NCBI GenBank assembly: GCA_027318865.1
Contig: DAHVOJ010000004.1
Span: 1-64,000, forward strand
Direction: 5' to 3'
DNA: 64,000 nt
Source of the DNA: a bacterium
GTDB lineage: Bacteria; SZUA-79; Acidulodesulfobacterales; Acidulodesulfobacteraceae
Part shown: one piece after another, positions 10,478 to 20,082 of the stretch
Position numbering within the stretch: the first letter of the stretch is position 1
Layout: each line of letters begins with the position of its first letter
The notes under the pieces: generated by a model
Databases searched by the model: none
The model's input: the letters and a program-made list of their open reading frames with translations, nothing else
Told to the model about the DNA's origin: nothing
Position numbers and translations under genes: made by a program

Positions 10478-11650
10478 ATGAAACAGGTTCTTGAAGGCTC
10501 TATGGCTATCGCAGGCGGAGTGAAAATGGCAGAGCCGCATGTTATTTCGGCTTATCCTATAACGCCGCAGACCCATATAGTCGAACATCTTTCCCAGATG
10601 GTAGCGGACGGCGATTTGAAAGCCGAATTTATTATGGTCGAAAGCGAACATTCGGCGGCTTCCGTAGTACTCGGCGCAAGCGCGTGCGGGGTAAGGACAT
10701 ATACGGCAACGGCTGCGCAGGGGTTGTTATATATGGAAGAAGTTGTTTATAATATTGCGGGGATGAGGCTTCCGGTCGTTATAACGATAGCCAACAGGGC
10801 AATTTCCGCTCCGATAAATATCTGGAACGATATGCAGGATGCTATGGCTATAAGGGATACCGGAGCGATTATGCTCGTTGCCGAGAATAATCAGGAAGCC
10901 TACGATATGCATATCCAGGCGTTTAAGATTGCCGAAAATAGGGACGTAATGCTTCCGGTTATCGTGAACGTGGACGGTTTTGTTTTAACCCATACTTTTG
11001 AAGTCGTAGAAACTATAGACAGTATCGAAAAGGTAAGGGAATATCTTCCGCCTCTAAATATGGAATATAAATTAGACGTCGAAAATCCATATTCTTTCGG
11101 TACGATTGCCGAACCCTCGGTTTATACGGAAGCAAGATATAATTTGTATAACGCTATGAATTTTTCTAGAAACGTTATAATAGATGCCGCAAAAGAGTTC
11201 GACGATATGTTCGGCAGGTTTTACGGAGGCTTGACGGACTCTTACAAAATGGACGATGCGCAGACGGTTATCGTGGCAATGGGTTCGGTTCTCGGCACAG
11301 TAAAAGACGTTGTAGATGAGTTAAGAGAAGCCGGTAAAAAAATAGGCGTTTTAAAAGTTCGCTCGTTCAGACCTTTTCCCGAAGAAGAAATCGTTGCCGC
11401 CCTTAAAAACGCCAAAAACGTTATAGTAATAGAAAAAGCCATATGCCCGGGGAAAGGCGGAATTCTTTCCGTGGAAATAAGGGATTCCCTGTTTAAGCAT
11501 AAAATTAACTCCGTCAGCGTCAATGGCTATACGCTTGGACTCGGCGGCAGGGATATCACGCCCGGAAATATTCACGGCCTTGTCGAGAGGGCGGAAAAAG
11601 AAGAAAACGTTGACGGTGAATTTATCGGCCTGTCCCAGCAGTATCTGTAA
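10478..11650 (+). CDS. porA: Pyruvate/2-oxoacid:ferredoxin oxidoreductase alpha subunit
   Basis: SAYPITPQTHIVE...ESEHSAASVVLGAS. Confidence 0.93.
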   Translation: MKQVLEGSMAIAGGVKMAEPHVISAYPITPQTHIVEHLSQMVADGDLKAEFIMVESEHSAASVVLGASACGVRTYTATAAQGLLYMEEVVYNIAGMRLPVVITIANRAISAPINIWNDMQDAMAIRDTGAIMLVAENNQEAYDMHIQAFKIAENRDVMLPVIVNVDGFVLTHTFEVVETIDSIEKVREYLPPLNMEYKLDVENPYSFGTIAEPSVYTEARYNLYNAMNFSRNVIIDAAKEFDDMFGRFYGGLTDSYKMDDAQTVIVAMGSVLGTVKDVVDELREAGKKIGVLKVRSFRPFPEEEIVAALKNAKNVIVIEKAICPGKGGILSVEIRDSLFKHKINSVSVNGYTLGLGGRDITPGNIHGLVERAEKEENVDGEFIGLSQQYL

Positions 11651-11689
11651 AATTTAATCTATTAATAAAATAAAATAGGAATATAAATT

Positions 11690-12586
11690 ATGCTGACGAA
11701 AGAGGAAACTCATAACGAACTGTTTACTATGGGACATACCGGTTGTTCGGGGTGCGCCCAGTCTATGGCTGTTAAGCTGATAATGGAGATTTTAGGTAAA
11801 AATACTATTGCTACCAGCGCTACCGGATGCCTCGAGGTTTTTTCGACCCGCTGGCCGGAGTCTTCATGGAAAATTCCGTGGATTCATTCTCTTTTTGAAA
11901 ACTCTGCGGCGGTAGCTTCTGGAATAGAGGCGGCTCTTAAAGTTTTAGGGAAAAAGGAAGATATCACTGTTTTGTCGCAGGCTGGCGACGGCGGCACGGC
12001 GGACATCGGACTTCAGTCGCTAAGCGGAATGTTCGAAAGAAACCACGACGTTTTATACGTCTGCTACGACAACGGCGCATATATGAATACGGGGTATCAG
12101 AGAAGCGGCTTAACGCCGCTTGACGCTTTTACCACAACGAGCCCTTCGGGAAAAGTGTCTTTTGGAAATAACAGGCCTAAAAAATATATGCCTGAAATTG
12201 CGATGGCCCACAGGATTCCATACACCGCGGTTGCATCGGCCGGCTATCCTATGGATCTTCAAAAAAAGGTTAAAAAGGCTAAATCTATAAAGGGAGCAAA
12301 ATATCTGCAGGTTGACGTACCGTGCGTTCCCGGATGGAAATACGAGCCGAAATATTCCGTAAAACTTGCTCAGCTTGCGGTTCAGACGGGTCTTTATCCG
12401 TTATTCGATGCCGAATACGAAAAAATAATTTCGGTCAAAAAGATAAGCAAAAAGGTTCCGGTAGAGGAATATCTAAAACTGCAGGGAAGATTTAAACATC
12501 TGTTCAAAGACGATGCCGGAAGAGCGGAAATAGAAAAGATTCAAAAAATTGCCGACGAAAATATAGAGCGTTTCGGTTTAATTTGA
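11690..12586 (+). CDS. porB: Pyruvate/2-oxoacid:ferredoxin oxidoreductase beta subunit (TPP-binding)
   Basis: GCSGC, GDGGTADIGLQSLSGMFERNHD (TPP motif), YDNGAYMNTGYQRSG. Confidence 0.94.
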   Translation: MLTKEETHNELFTMGHTGCSGCAQSMAVKLIMEILGKNTIATSATGCLEVFSTRWPESSWKIPWIHSLFENSAAVASGIEAALKVLGKKEDITVLSQAGDGGTADIGLQSLSGMFERNHDVLYVCYDNGAYMNTGYQRSGLTPLDAFTTTSPSGKVSFGNNRPKKYMPEIAMAHRIPYTAVASAGYPMDLQKKVKKAKSIKGAKYLQVDVPCVPGWKYEPKYSVKLAQLAVQTGLYPLFDAEYEKIISVKKISKKVPVEEYLKLQGRFKHLFKDDAGRAEIEKIQKIADENIERFGLI

Positions 12587-13458
12587 TGGATGGTAATAAT
12601 TCCGATGTTCAAAAAAAGTTAATAGACGGGAGGCTGATTGCCTCGGAAATAGAACTGTCTATATCCGAAAAAATAATCAAACTAAAAAGCAAAGGAATAG
12701 TTGCATCTATTGCCGTTATCCTGGTTGGAGAAAATCCTGCTTCGGTAATTTACGTTCGGAATAAAGAGCGCGCCGCACAGAGATGCGGAATATTATCCAG
12801 AAAAGATATTTACCCCGAATCTTTAAGCGAAAAAGAGCTTTTAAATAAAATAGAAGAATTAAATAACGACCCGTTAATTCACGGTATTCTTGTTCAACTG
12901 CCGCTTCCTCCCCATATAGACGAGAAAAAAATAACTGAATCGATAAGTCCCGCCAAAGACGTGGACGGATTTCATCCTTTAAACGTCGGCAAGATTTTTA
13001 CCGAAAATGCTTCTTTTTATCCCTGCACTCCTTACGGCATATTAAAAATACTGGATTATTACGATATTTCCGCCAAAGGTAAAAACTGTGTTATAATAGG
13101 GCAGAGCAACATTGTCGGGAAGCCCCTTGCTATTATGCTTATGAACAGGTTAGCAACAGTTTCGTCTTTAAATATTTTTACCAAGGACGTGAAAGCTATA
13201 GCCGCAGGTGCGGACATTTTAATATCGGCGACGGGAAAGGCGCATCTAATAGATGAAAGTTACGTTAAAGACGGAGCCGTAGTAATAGACGTCGGTATTT
13301 CCAATATAGGCGGAAAGCTCTGCGGAGACGTAAATTTTGAAAGAGTTATAGACAAAGTTTCAAAAATAACGCCGGTCCCGGGAGGCGTCGGCCCTATTAC
13401 CGTAGCGGTGTTAATGGAAAATACGGTCGAAGCGGCTTTAATGAAATCGGGAATTTAA
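12583..13458 (+). CDS. folD: Methylenetetrahydrofolate dehydrogenase / methenyl-THF cyclohydrolase
   Basis: GILVQLPLPPHI, DVDGFHPLNVGK, PVPGGVGPITVAVLMENT motifs. Confidence 0.97.
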   Translation: MMDGNNSDVQKKLIDGRLIASEIELSISEKIIKLKSKGIVASIAVILVGENPASVIYVRNKERAAQRCGILSRKDIYPESLSEKELLNKIEELNNDPLIHGILVQLPLPPHIDEKKITESISPAKDVDGFHPLNVGKIFTENASFYPCTPYGILKILDYYDISAKGKNCVIIGQSNIVGKPLAIMLMNRLATVSSLNIFTKDVKAIAAGADILISATGKAHLIDESYVKDGAVVIDVGISNIGGKLCGDVNFERVIDKVSKITPVPGGVGPITVAVLMENTVEAALMKSGI

Positions 13459-13465
13459 AATAAGA

Positions 13466-13496
13466 TTTAAATATATTCCTATTCATTAAAAAAGTA
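13466..13496. terminator. Hairpin ATTCCTA...TAGGAAT between folD and metV
   Basis: Inverted repeat attccta/taggaat in the intergenic gap; no strong U-tract. Confidence 0.3.
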
Positions 13497-13528
13497 GGAA
13501 TCGGGTAAATAAAATATAAAAATAGATT

Positions 13529-14185
13529 ATGATAGTATCCAAACAAAAAGATTTAGACGATATATTAAAAAAAATCAGAGGCTCCGTTTTTATATTCGGC
13601 TGCGGCATCTGCTCCGATACTTCCAGAACGGGCGGTCTGAAAGAAGTGGAAGCGATGAAGCGGATTTTAGCCGACGAAAATATCGCCGTCGAAGGGACAT
13701 ACGTAATAGACGCTATGTGCCATCTTCAGAAAGTCAGGAAAGCGGCAAGAGATAACAAAGAGAGTTTGTCGAAGTCGCAGACCGTTTTAGTTTTATCATG
13801 CGGCAGCGGAGTTCAGTCGGCCGTTATGGCTCTTCCTGCTCATATAAAAGTGGTTTCCGGCGTGGATACCATGTTTCTGGGCAATATCGAAAACCTGTCG
13901 TCTCTTAAAGAGATGTGTTCTTTATGCGGAAACTGCGTTTTAAACGAAACCGGCGGAATCTGTCCCGTGACGCTTTGCCCTAAAGGGTTATTGAACGGTC
14001 CGTGCGGAGGCATGAAAAATTATAAATGCGAAATCGACGAAAATATGGACTGCGCGTGGGTTAAAATCTATGAAAGGTCGGTAGTCCAGAATACGCTGGA
14101 AGATATTAAAAAAACGGCTAAACCTAAAGACTATTCGGTTAAGAAACCTGCCGCAACGCTTAAATTTACCGGTTCGCACAAATAA
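13529..14185 (+). CDS. metV: Methylenetetrahydrofolate reductase C-terminal / MetV-like Cys-rich protein
   Basis: MCSLCGNCVLNETGGICPVTLCPKGLLNGPCGG, typical of MTHFR C-terminal domain proteins. Confidence 0.85.
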   Translation: MIVSKQKDLDDILKKIRGSVFIFGCGICSDTSRTGGLKEVEAMKRILADENIAVEGTYVIDAMCHLQKVRKAARDNKESLSKSQTVLVLSCGSGVQSAVMALPAHIKVVSGVDTMFLGNIENLSSLKEMCSLCGNCVLNETGGICPVTLCPKGLLNGPCGGMKNYKCEIDENMDCAWVKIYERSVVQNTLEDIKKTAKPKDYSVKKPAATLKFTGSHK

Positions 14186-14224
14186 ATAGAATGACATAAT
14201 AAATAGAATAGGACGGAACTATTT

Positions 14225-15358
14225 ATGAAATCTTTTAACGTAAAAGCGCCGGATTATATTTATAAAATAAATCCGTATATTCCGGGCAAACCCATAGAAG
14301 AAGTAGAAAGGGAAAAGGGGATTAAGAATATCGTTAAACTGGCGTCGAACGAAAATCCTCTCGGTCCTTCGCCGTTAGCCCTAAAAGCGATTAGGACCTG
14401 CCTTAAAAATCTAAACAGATATCCCGACGGTTCCGGTTTTTATTTAAAGCAGGAATTAGTTAATTTTTTTGGCGGAAGCCGCGGACGGAAAAAATCCGAA
14501 CTGCAGGGGCTAACGCCCGACAATTTTATCCTCGGAAACGGCTCCAACGAATTAATAGATATAGCCGCAAGGACTTTTTGCGAAAGGGACGAAAACATCG
14601 TGTCCCCGTTCCCTTCTTTCGTGGCGTATGAGCTTGCGGGAGAACAGCTCGGTTTAATGTTAAAAATAAGCAGGCTAAAAAATTATGCTCTCGATTTAGA
14701 CGATATGTATAAATTAATAGACGGCAAAACCAAAGTAATTTTTATATCCAACCCTAACAATCCGACCGGCACGTTTTTCACTAACGATAAAATTATAAAT
14801 TTTATTAATAAAGTAAAAGACAACATTTTAATCATAATCGACGAAGCTTATATCGAATATATAGGCAGATCCTTAGTTGAAGACATAGATATAACCGATT
14901 TTCCAAATATCCTTGTTTTACGGACTTTTTCTAAAGTTTACGGGCTCGCGGGACTCAGGGTCGGTTACGGTATAGGACATAAAGATTTAATTTCCTTAAT
15001 GGACAGGGTACGCGAACCGTTTAACGTCAATTCGCTTTCTTTAGTTGCGGCGGCTGCGGCATTAAACGATAAAGAGTATCTTGAAAAAGTTATATCGACA
15101 AACGAAACCGAGAAAAATTACCTTTACGGTAAATTTAAAAAAATAGGCTTAGAATTTGTAGAAACGGGAGCAAATTTTATACTCGTGAAATTGAAAGGGC
15201 AAAAAGCCGCCGGAATATCGGAAAAACTTCTGAATGCCGGCGTTATCGTAAGGCCTATGGACAGGTTCGGTTACGGCGATATGGTAAGAATTACCGTAGG
15301 CGCCCATAAAGAGAACGTTAAGTTGATAAGGTCATTAAGAGCATTAAGGGAAATATAG
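14225..15358 (+). CDS. hisC: Histidinol-phosphate aminotransferase
   Basis: KLASNENPLGPSP, SNPNNPTGT, RTFSKVYGLAGLRVGYG motifs. Confidence 0.93.
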   Translation: MKSFNVKAPDYIYKINPYIPGKPIEEVEREKGIKNIVKLASNENPLGPSPLALKAIRTCLKNLNRYPDGSGFYLKQELVNFFGGSRGRKKSELQGLTPDNFILGNGSNELIDIAARTFCERDENIVSPFPSFVAYELAGEQLGLMLKISRLKNYALDLDDMYKLIDGKTKVIFISNPNNPTGTFFTNDKIINFINKVKDNILIIIDEAYIEYIGRSLVEDIDITDFPNILVLRTFSKVYGLAGLRVGYGIGHKDLISLMDRVREPFNVNSLSLVAAAAALNDKEYLEKVISTNETEKNYLYGKFKKIGLEFVETGANFILVKLKGQKAAGISEKLLNAGVIVRPMDRFGYGDMVRITVGAHKENVKLIRSLRALREI

Positions 15359-15398
15359 AAAATCAATTTTACAATTATTTTAGGATAAGATAAAATAT

Positions 15399-15611
15399 AT
15401 GCTATCGGAGGTTATTGAGATGGATAAAGTAAAATTTGTCTATCGGCAGGATGAAAATTTTTGGCTCGGTTATCTATGTGAATATCCGGATTATATTACG
15501 CAAGGGGAATCATTTGACGAGTTAAAGGAAAATCTTAAAGATATTTATAACGATATAATATCGAATGCCGTTCCTAATGTTAGAAAAGTTGCGGAATTGG
15601 AAGTTGCATGA
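15399..15611 (+). CDS. hicB: HicB-like antitoxin
   Basis: VYRQDENFWLGYLCEYPDYITQGESFDELKENLKD; followed by a hicA remnant. Confidence 0.75.
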   Translation: MLSEVIEMDKVKFVYRQDENFWLGYLCEYPDYITQGESFDELKENLKDIYNDIISNAVPNVRKVAELEVA

Positions 15612-15786
15612 AAAGAAAAGAGCTTATAAAAAGGCTTGAAAATGCAGAGTGTATTTTAATCAGGCATGCGGTAAACATGATTGGTTCCAAAATGTAAATA
15701 CAAAAATTGTTCAACCGGTGCCAAGACATAATGAAATAAAAGAGAGTTTGGCGAAACATATTTTAAAATTAATGACCGACAAATAA
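15608..15786 (+). pseudogene. hicA: HicA-like toxin, frameshifted
   Basis: MKRKELIKRLENAECILIRH, then in the next frame GKHDWFQNVNTKIVQPVPRHNEIKESLAKHILKLMTDK*; restoring one G near 15668 gives one continuous HicA-like ORF. Confidence 0.78.
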
Positions 15787-15813
15787 TAAAATTTGGTTTA
15801 AGGAGGGAAATAG

Positions 15814-16833
15814 ATGATTTTAGTATTAAAAAAAAGCGTTACTAAGGAAGAGATAAATTATATCATTAGCAAAATAGAACAGGCTGGTCTAAAGCCGCAC
15901 ATTTCGGAGGGAGCCGATGTTACTATTATCGGCTGTATTGGGCATGAAGACGCGGTTAAGGCTTTTTTCGGCGAGGCGGAAGCGCTTGCGGGAGTGGACA
16001 AAGCCATTAGAATATCCAAGCCGTACAAACTGGCTTCAAAAGAGCTCGGAAAGGAAAGGAGCATCTTTAAAATCGGAGACATAGAAATAGGCGGGGACGA
16101 TATAGCCGTTATTGCAGGACCCTGCGCCGTAGAAAACCTTGAAAATCTTACCGAAATTGCCGAAAACATCAAAAAATCCGGCGCTAAAGTATTAAGGGGC
16201 GGCGCATTCAAGCCGAGAACCAGCCCCTATACGTTTCAGGGGCTTGGCGAAGAAGGACTTAAATACTTAAGCGAGGCAAGAAAAAAAACCGGACTTTTGG
16301 TCGCAACCGAAGTAATGGATCCCAGGGATTTGGACCTTGTCTGTTCTTATGCGGATATTATACAGGTAGGCGCAAGAAATATGCAGAATTTCAGACTGCT
16401 TCAGGACGTCGGAAAAGTAAATAAGCCCGTAATACTTAAAAGGGGCTTGTGTTCGACTATACAGGAATTTTTGATGTCCGCCGAATATATTATGTCAAAC
16501 GGCAACGAACAGGTAATATTATGCGAAAGGGGAATCAGGACATACGAAACCTCTACCAGAAACACGCTCGATTTAAGCGCCGTTCCGGTCTTAAAGAGGC
16601 TTTCGCATCTTCCCGTCATCGTCGATCCTTCTCATGCGGCGGGCGTATGGTATTACGTAGAACCGCTTTCCCTTGCCGCCGTTGCGGTGGGAGCCGACGG
16701 TCTTATGATAGAAGTTCATCCTGTGCCGGAAAAAGCGTTCTCGGACGGAGCGCAGTCTTTGAAATACGGCACTTTTGACGACTTAATCAATAAAGCAAAG
16801 GCGGTCGCAAAGGCGGTCGGTAGAAATATATAA
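15814..16833 (+). CDS. aroF: 3-deoxy-7-phosphoheptulonate synthase (DAHP synthase)
   Basis: [38 protein letters not shown] motifs. Confidence 0.95.
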   Translation: MILVLKKSVTKEEINYIISKIEQAGLKPHISEGADVTIIGCIGHEDAVKAFFGEAEALAGVDKAIRISKPYKLASKELGKERSIFKIGDIEIGGDDIAVIAGPCAVENLENLTEIAENIKKSGAKVLRGGAFKPRTSPYTFQGLGEEGLKYLSEARKKTGLLVATEVMDPRDLDLVCSYADIIQVGARNMQNFRLLQDVGKVNKPVILKRGLCSTIQEFLMSAEYIMSNGNEQVILCERGIRTYETSTRNTLDLSAVPVLKRLSHLPVIVDPSHAAGVWYYVEPLSLAAVAVGADGLMIEVHPVPEKAFSDGAQSLKYGTFDDLINKAKAVAKAVGRNI

Positions 16834-16844
16834 CCTTAATAATC

Positions 16845-17759
16845 ATGTTTAAAGATATTACAATAATTGGGCTCGGTTTTATGGGGGCGTCTATTGCAGG
16901 AGCCGTTAGAAAAAAATTTCCCGAAACGAATATCAAGGGATACGACGCCGTTAAAAAAAATATCGATTACTGCCTTTCTAAAGATATAATAGACGGTGCC
17001 GCAAATATCGAAAAAGCCGGATGCGGAGGCGGGGATTGTTTGATAATAATGTGTATTCCTCCCGCGGCTATAGTTTCTTTTTTTGAAAAACATCCGGCTT
17101 TTTTTATTAACGCAACTTTAGTAACGGATATCGGAAGCGTTAAAAACGGCATTACTTATAATGCCGAAGCAAATAATATAAGCAATTTCGTCGGCTCGCA
17201 TCCAATGTGCGGCTCCGATAAAACCGGGCCGGAAAATGCGGATTTTTCTCTTTTCGATGGCAAGAAATGCATCGTTATCAGAGAAAACGCCGATTTAACG
17301 GATAAACGGAGAACGGCAAAAATAGAACAAACCGCGGGATTCTGGGAATCGTTAAATATGAACGTTATTTTTTCTACCGCCGAAATACACGACGATATAA
17401 CCGCATATACCAGCCATCTTCCCCATCTTATCGCTTTTTTGCTGTCCGACGCGACGCTTTCTCATATTTTTAATAAAAATAAAGATAACAATAAATATAA
17501 ATATAGAGACGAAAGAGAATTTGCGCTGCTTACCGGTTTTATAGGGAGCGGCTTTAAAGATTCGACAAGAATAGCTTCTTCTTCTCCGGATTTATGGACG
17601 GACATATTTCTTATGAACGATGAAAATATTATTTCTTCCTTGGATAACTTTATAACCTCGGCTAATTCTATTAAAGGATTGATAGAAACCGGAGACAGAG
17701 AAGGTTTAAACTCGTATCTGAAGAAAATTTGCGGAGAGCGGAAAGAGGCGGGGATTTGA
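16845..17759 (+). CDS. tyrA: Prephenate dehydrogenase
   Basis: GLGFMGASIAGA Rossmann motif, VTDIGSVK, GSHPMCGSDKTGPENAD. Confidence 0.92.
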   Translation: MFKDITIIGLGFMGASIAGAVRKKFPETNIKGYDAVKKNIDYCLSKDIIDGAANIEKAGCGGGDCLIIMCIPPAAIVSFFEKHPAFFINATLVTDIGSVKNGITYNAEANNISNFVGSHPMCGSDKTGPENADFSLFDGKKCIVIRENADLTDKRRTAKIEQTAGFWESLNMNVIFSTAEIHDDITAYTSHLPHLIAFLLSDATLSHIFNKNKDNNKYKYRDEREFALLTGFIGSGFKDSTRIASSSPDLWTDIFLMNDENIISSLDNFITSANSIKGLIETGDREGLNSYLKKICGERKEAGI

Positions 17760-19123
17760 CGAAAGATCTATTGGAATTTAAACGGGATAAAGTTTTAGTC
17801 GAAGGACTCTTAAAAGAGTTTAATGCGGTAATAGAAGTTCCGGGCGATAAATCTATATCGCACAGGGCGGTTATGCTTGGAAGTCTGGCAGACGGAAAAT
17901 CTTACGTTTCTAATTTATCTTTATCGAGAGACAACCTTGCGACCGTCGCGGCATTCAGAAAACTCGGCGTCGATATTAAAAAACAAAATTTAAACGGCTC
18001 GCCGAAAGATTTCTTAATCGAAGGCGCCGGTCTTTACGGTTTAAAAGAGCCTGAATCGATTATTAATACGGCTAATTCAGGCACCCTCACGAGGCTCCTT
18101 GCAGGAATACTTGCCGGAAACGATTTTTTCTCCGTCATATCGGGAGATAAATACCTTAATTTTCGCCCCATGCGCCGCATAATCGAGCCTTTGGGTCTTA
18201 TGGGAGCAAAAATCGCAGGGCGCGATAAAAATACTTATCCGCCGCTCGCGATTTTCGGCGGAGGTTTGAAATCCATCTTTTACGAAGTTCCGGTTCCGAG
18301 CGCGCAAGTTAAATCATGTATTATGCTTGCCGCTCTTTTTGCCGAAGGCGGCACCGTTATATACGAAAAAAAAGCCACCAGGGACCATACCGAAAACTTG
18401 CTTAAACTTCAGGGGTATCCCGTAAGAGTAGAGATTCCTTCCGCGGGCGGCAGTCTAATTACCGTTAAAGGCAGAGATGCCGGAGGTTTGAATCCTTTTA
18501 ATATTAAAATACCCGGGGATTTCAGCAGCGCCGCTTTTTTTATAGCCTTCGGCATTTTAAACAAAGGTTCTGAAATTACGATTAAAAACATTTTAGTCAA
18601 CGAAAAAAGGATTGGACTGCTTAAAGTGTTGGAGATGATGGGCGCAGACCTTAATCTGACTATTACGGACACGGTTCCCGAAACGGTCGGAGATATAAAA
18701 GCAAAATATTCCGCTCTTAAAGGAATAACGGTTCCTCCGGAAGCGGTTCCGGATATGATAGACGAATTTCCTATTCTTTCCGTAGTCGCTTCTTTTGCGG
18801 ATGGTAAAACAACAGTTACGGGGGCAAAGGAATTAAGAGTTAAGGAAAGCGACAGAATTAAGGCTATAGTTTATAATCTAAAGGCGATAGGGGTCGATAT
18901 AAAGGAACTGGAAGACGGATTTGAGATAAACGGCGACCCCGATTTAAAAAACGTGGGAAATTTAACGGTTTTAAATTCTTTCGGCGACCACAGGATAGCT
19001 ATGTCTATGATAATCGCGGGCCTTATCCTTAAAAACGCAAAAATAGAAATACGCGGCATAAGATGCATAAATACTTCTTTCCCCGAATTTTTCGATACCG
19101 TTTCCGGATTAATAAACCGATAA
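17729..19123 (+). CDS. aroA: 3-phosphoshikimate 1-carboxyvinyltransferase (EPSP synthase); start may lie slightly downstream
   Basis: VPGDKSISHRAVML, NTANSGTLTRLLAGIL, LRVKESDRI motifs. Confidence 0.95.
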   Translation: MRRAERGGDLTKDLLEFKRDKVLVEGLLKEFNAVIEVPGDKSISHRAVMLGSLADGKSYVSNLSLSRDNLATVAAFRKLGVDIKKQNLNGSPKDFLIEGAGLYGLKEPESIINTANSGTLTRLLAGILAGNDFFSVISGDKYLNFRPMRRIIEPLGLMGAKIAGRDKNTYPPLAIFGGGLKSIFYEVPVPSAQVKSCIMLAALFAEGGTVIYEKKATRDHTENLLKLQGYPVRVEIPSAGGSLITVKGRDAGGLNPFNIKIPGDFSSAAFFIAFGILNKGSEITIKNILVNEKRIGLLKVLEMMGADLNLTITDTVPETVGDIKAKYSALKGITVPPEAVPDMIDEFPILSVVASFADGKTTVTGAKELRVKESDRIKAIVYNLKAIGVDIKELEDGFEINGDPDLKNVGNLTVLNSFGDHRIAMSMIIAGLILKNAKIEIRGIRCINTSFPEFFDTVSGLINR

Positions 19124-19153
19124 GAATACTTTAATTATAAAAGGAATTTCTAA

Positions 19154-20026
19154 ATGAAAATAATAGTGGCGCCTTCCGCCGGATTTTGTTTCGGCGTTAA
19201 AAGGGCGGTCAATATGGCGTTAGATGCGGCTGAGCAATGCAAGCCGCCGGAAAAATTAAATACGCTCGGTCCTATTATACATAATCCGCAGGTTGTTAAA
19301 TCTTTAGAGGAAAAGGGCGTATTTTCGATAAACGACGTCGATTGCGGCTGTTTCGATACCATTCTAATCCGTTCGCACGGCGTTAAAGCGGAATTAATGG
19401 AAACGCTGAAATCCAAAGGCGTAAAAATAATAGACGCTACCTGCCCGTTTGTCAAAAAAGCCCAGGATTACATAAACTCGGCAGCTTTAAAAGGCTATTT
19501 TATAATAATGGTCGGAGATAAAAATCATCCAGAAGTTCAGAGCGTTATAAGCTTTGCGGGTAAAGACAGGTTTTTGGTTATTAATAACATAGAGGATTTA
19601 AAAAATGTTCCGGCATCGGAAAAACTGGCGATAATTTCGCAGACCACGCAGGACGTAAATTTTTATAAAAGCGTAATAGACGAGGTTAATAAAATAGCAA
19701 AAGAAGAGGTCGTCGTTTTCGAAACTATTTGCGATGCCACTATGGTAAAGCAGGAAGAGTCTAAAATTATAGCTTCGAACGTCGACGTCATGATAGTCGT
19801 AGGAGGCTACAACAGCGCAAATACCAATAAACTGCAGAATATATGCAAAGAAATTCAACCCAATACTTATCATATAGAAACCGAAAACGAAGTTAATCCG
19901 AAGTGGTTTGTAAATGTAAAAAGCGTCGGCATAACGGCGGGGGCATCCACTCCGGACTGGATAATAGAGCGGGTTTTAAAAAAACTCCGCGATATCGACA
20001 AAGCCGGATTAAAAAGATTTGCTTAA
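19154..20026 (+). CDS. ispH: 4-hydroxy-3-methylbut-2-enyl diphosphate reductase
   Basis: AGFCFGVKRAV, LGPIIHNPQVV, IDATCPFVKK, GASTPDWI motifs. Confidence 0.97.
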   Translation: MKIIVAPSAGFCFGVKRAVNMALDAAEQCKPPEKLNTLGPIIHNPQVVKSLEEKGVFSINDVDCGCFDTILIRSHGVKAELMETLKSKGVKIIDATCPFVKKAQDYINSAALKGYFIIMVGDKNHPEVQSVISFAGKDRFLVINNIEDLKNVPASEKLAIISQTTQDVNFYKSVIDEVNKIAKEEVVVFETICDATMVKQEESKIIASNVDVMIVVGGYNSANTNKLQNICKEIQPNTYHIETENEVNPKWFVNVKSVGITAGASTPDWIIERVLKKLRDIDKAGLKRFA

Positions 20027-20082
20027 TTTGTTTAAATGTGTTAGATTAGTTTTTATAAAATTTAGGAGGTAGTAATCAATTT

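Noticed and set aside
16449-16778. Plus-strand ORF inside the DAHP synthase gene
   Set aside because: Alternative-frame, Arg/Ser-rich shadow ORF within a strongly conserved gene.
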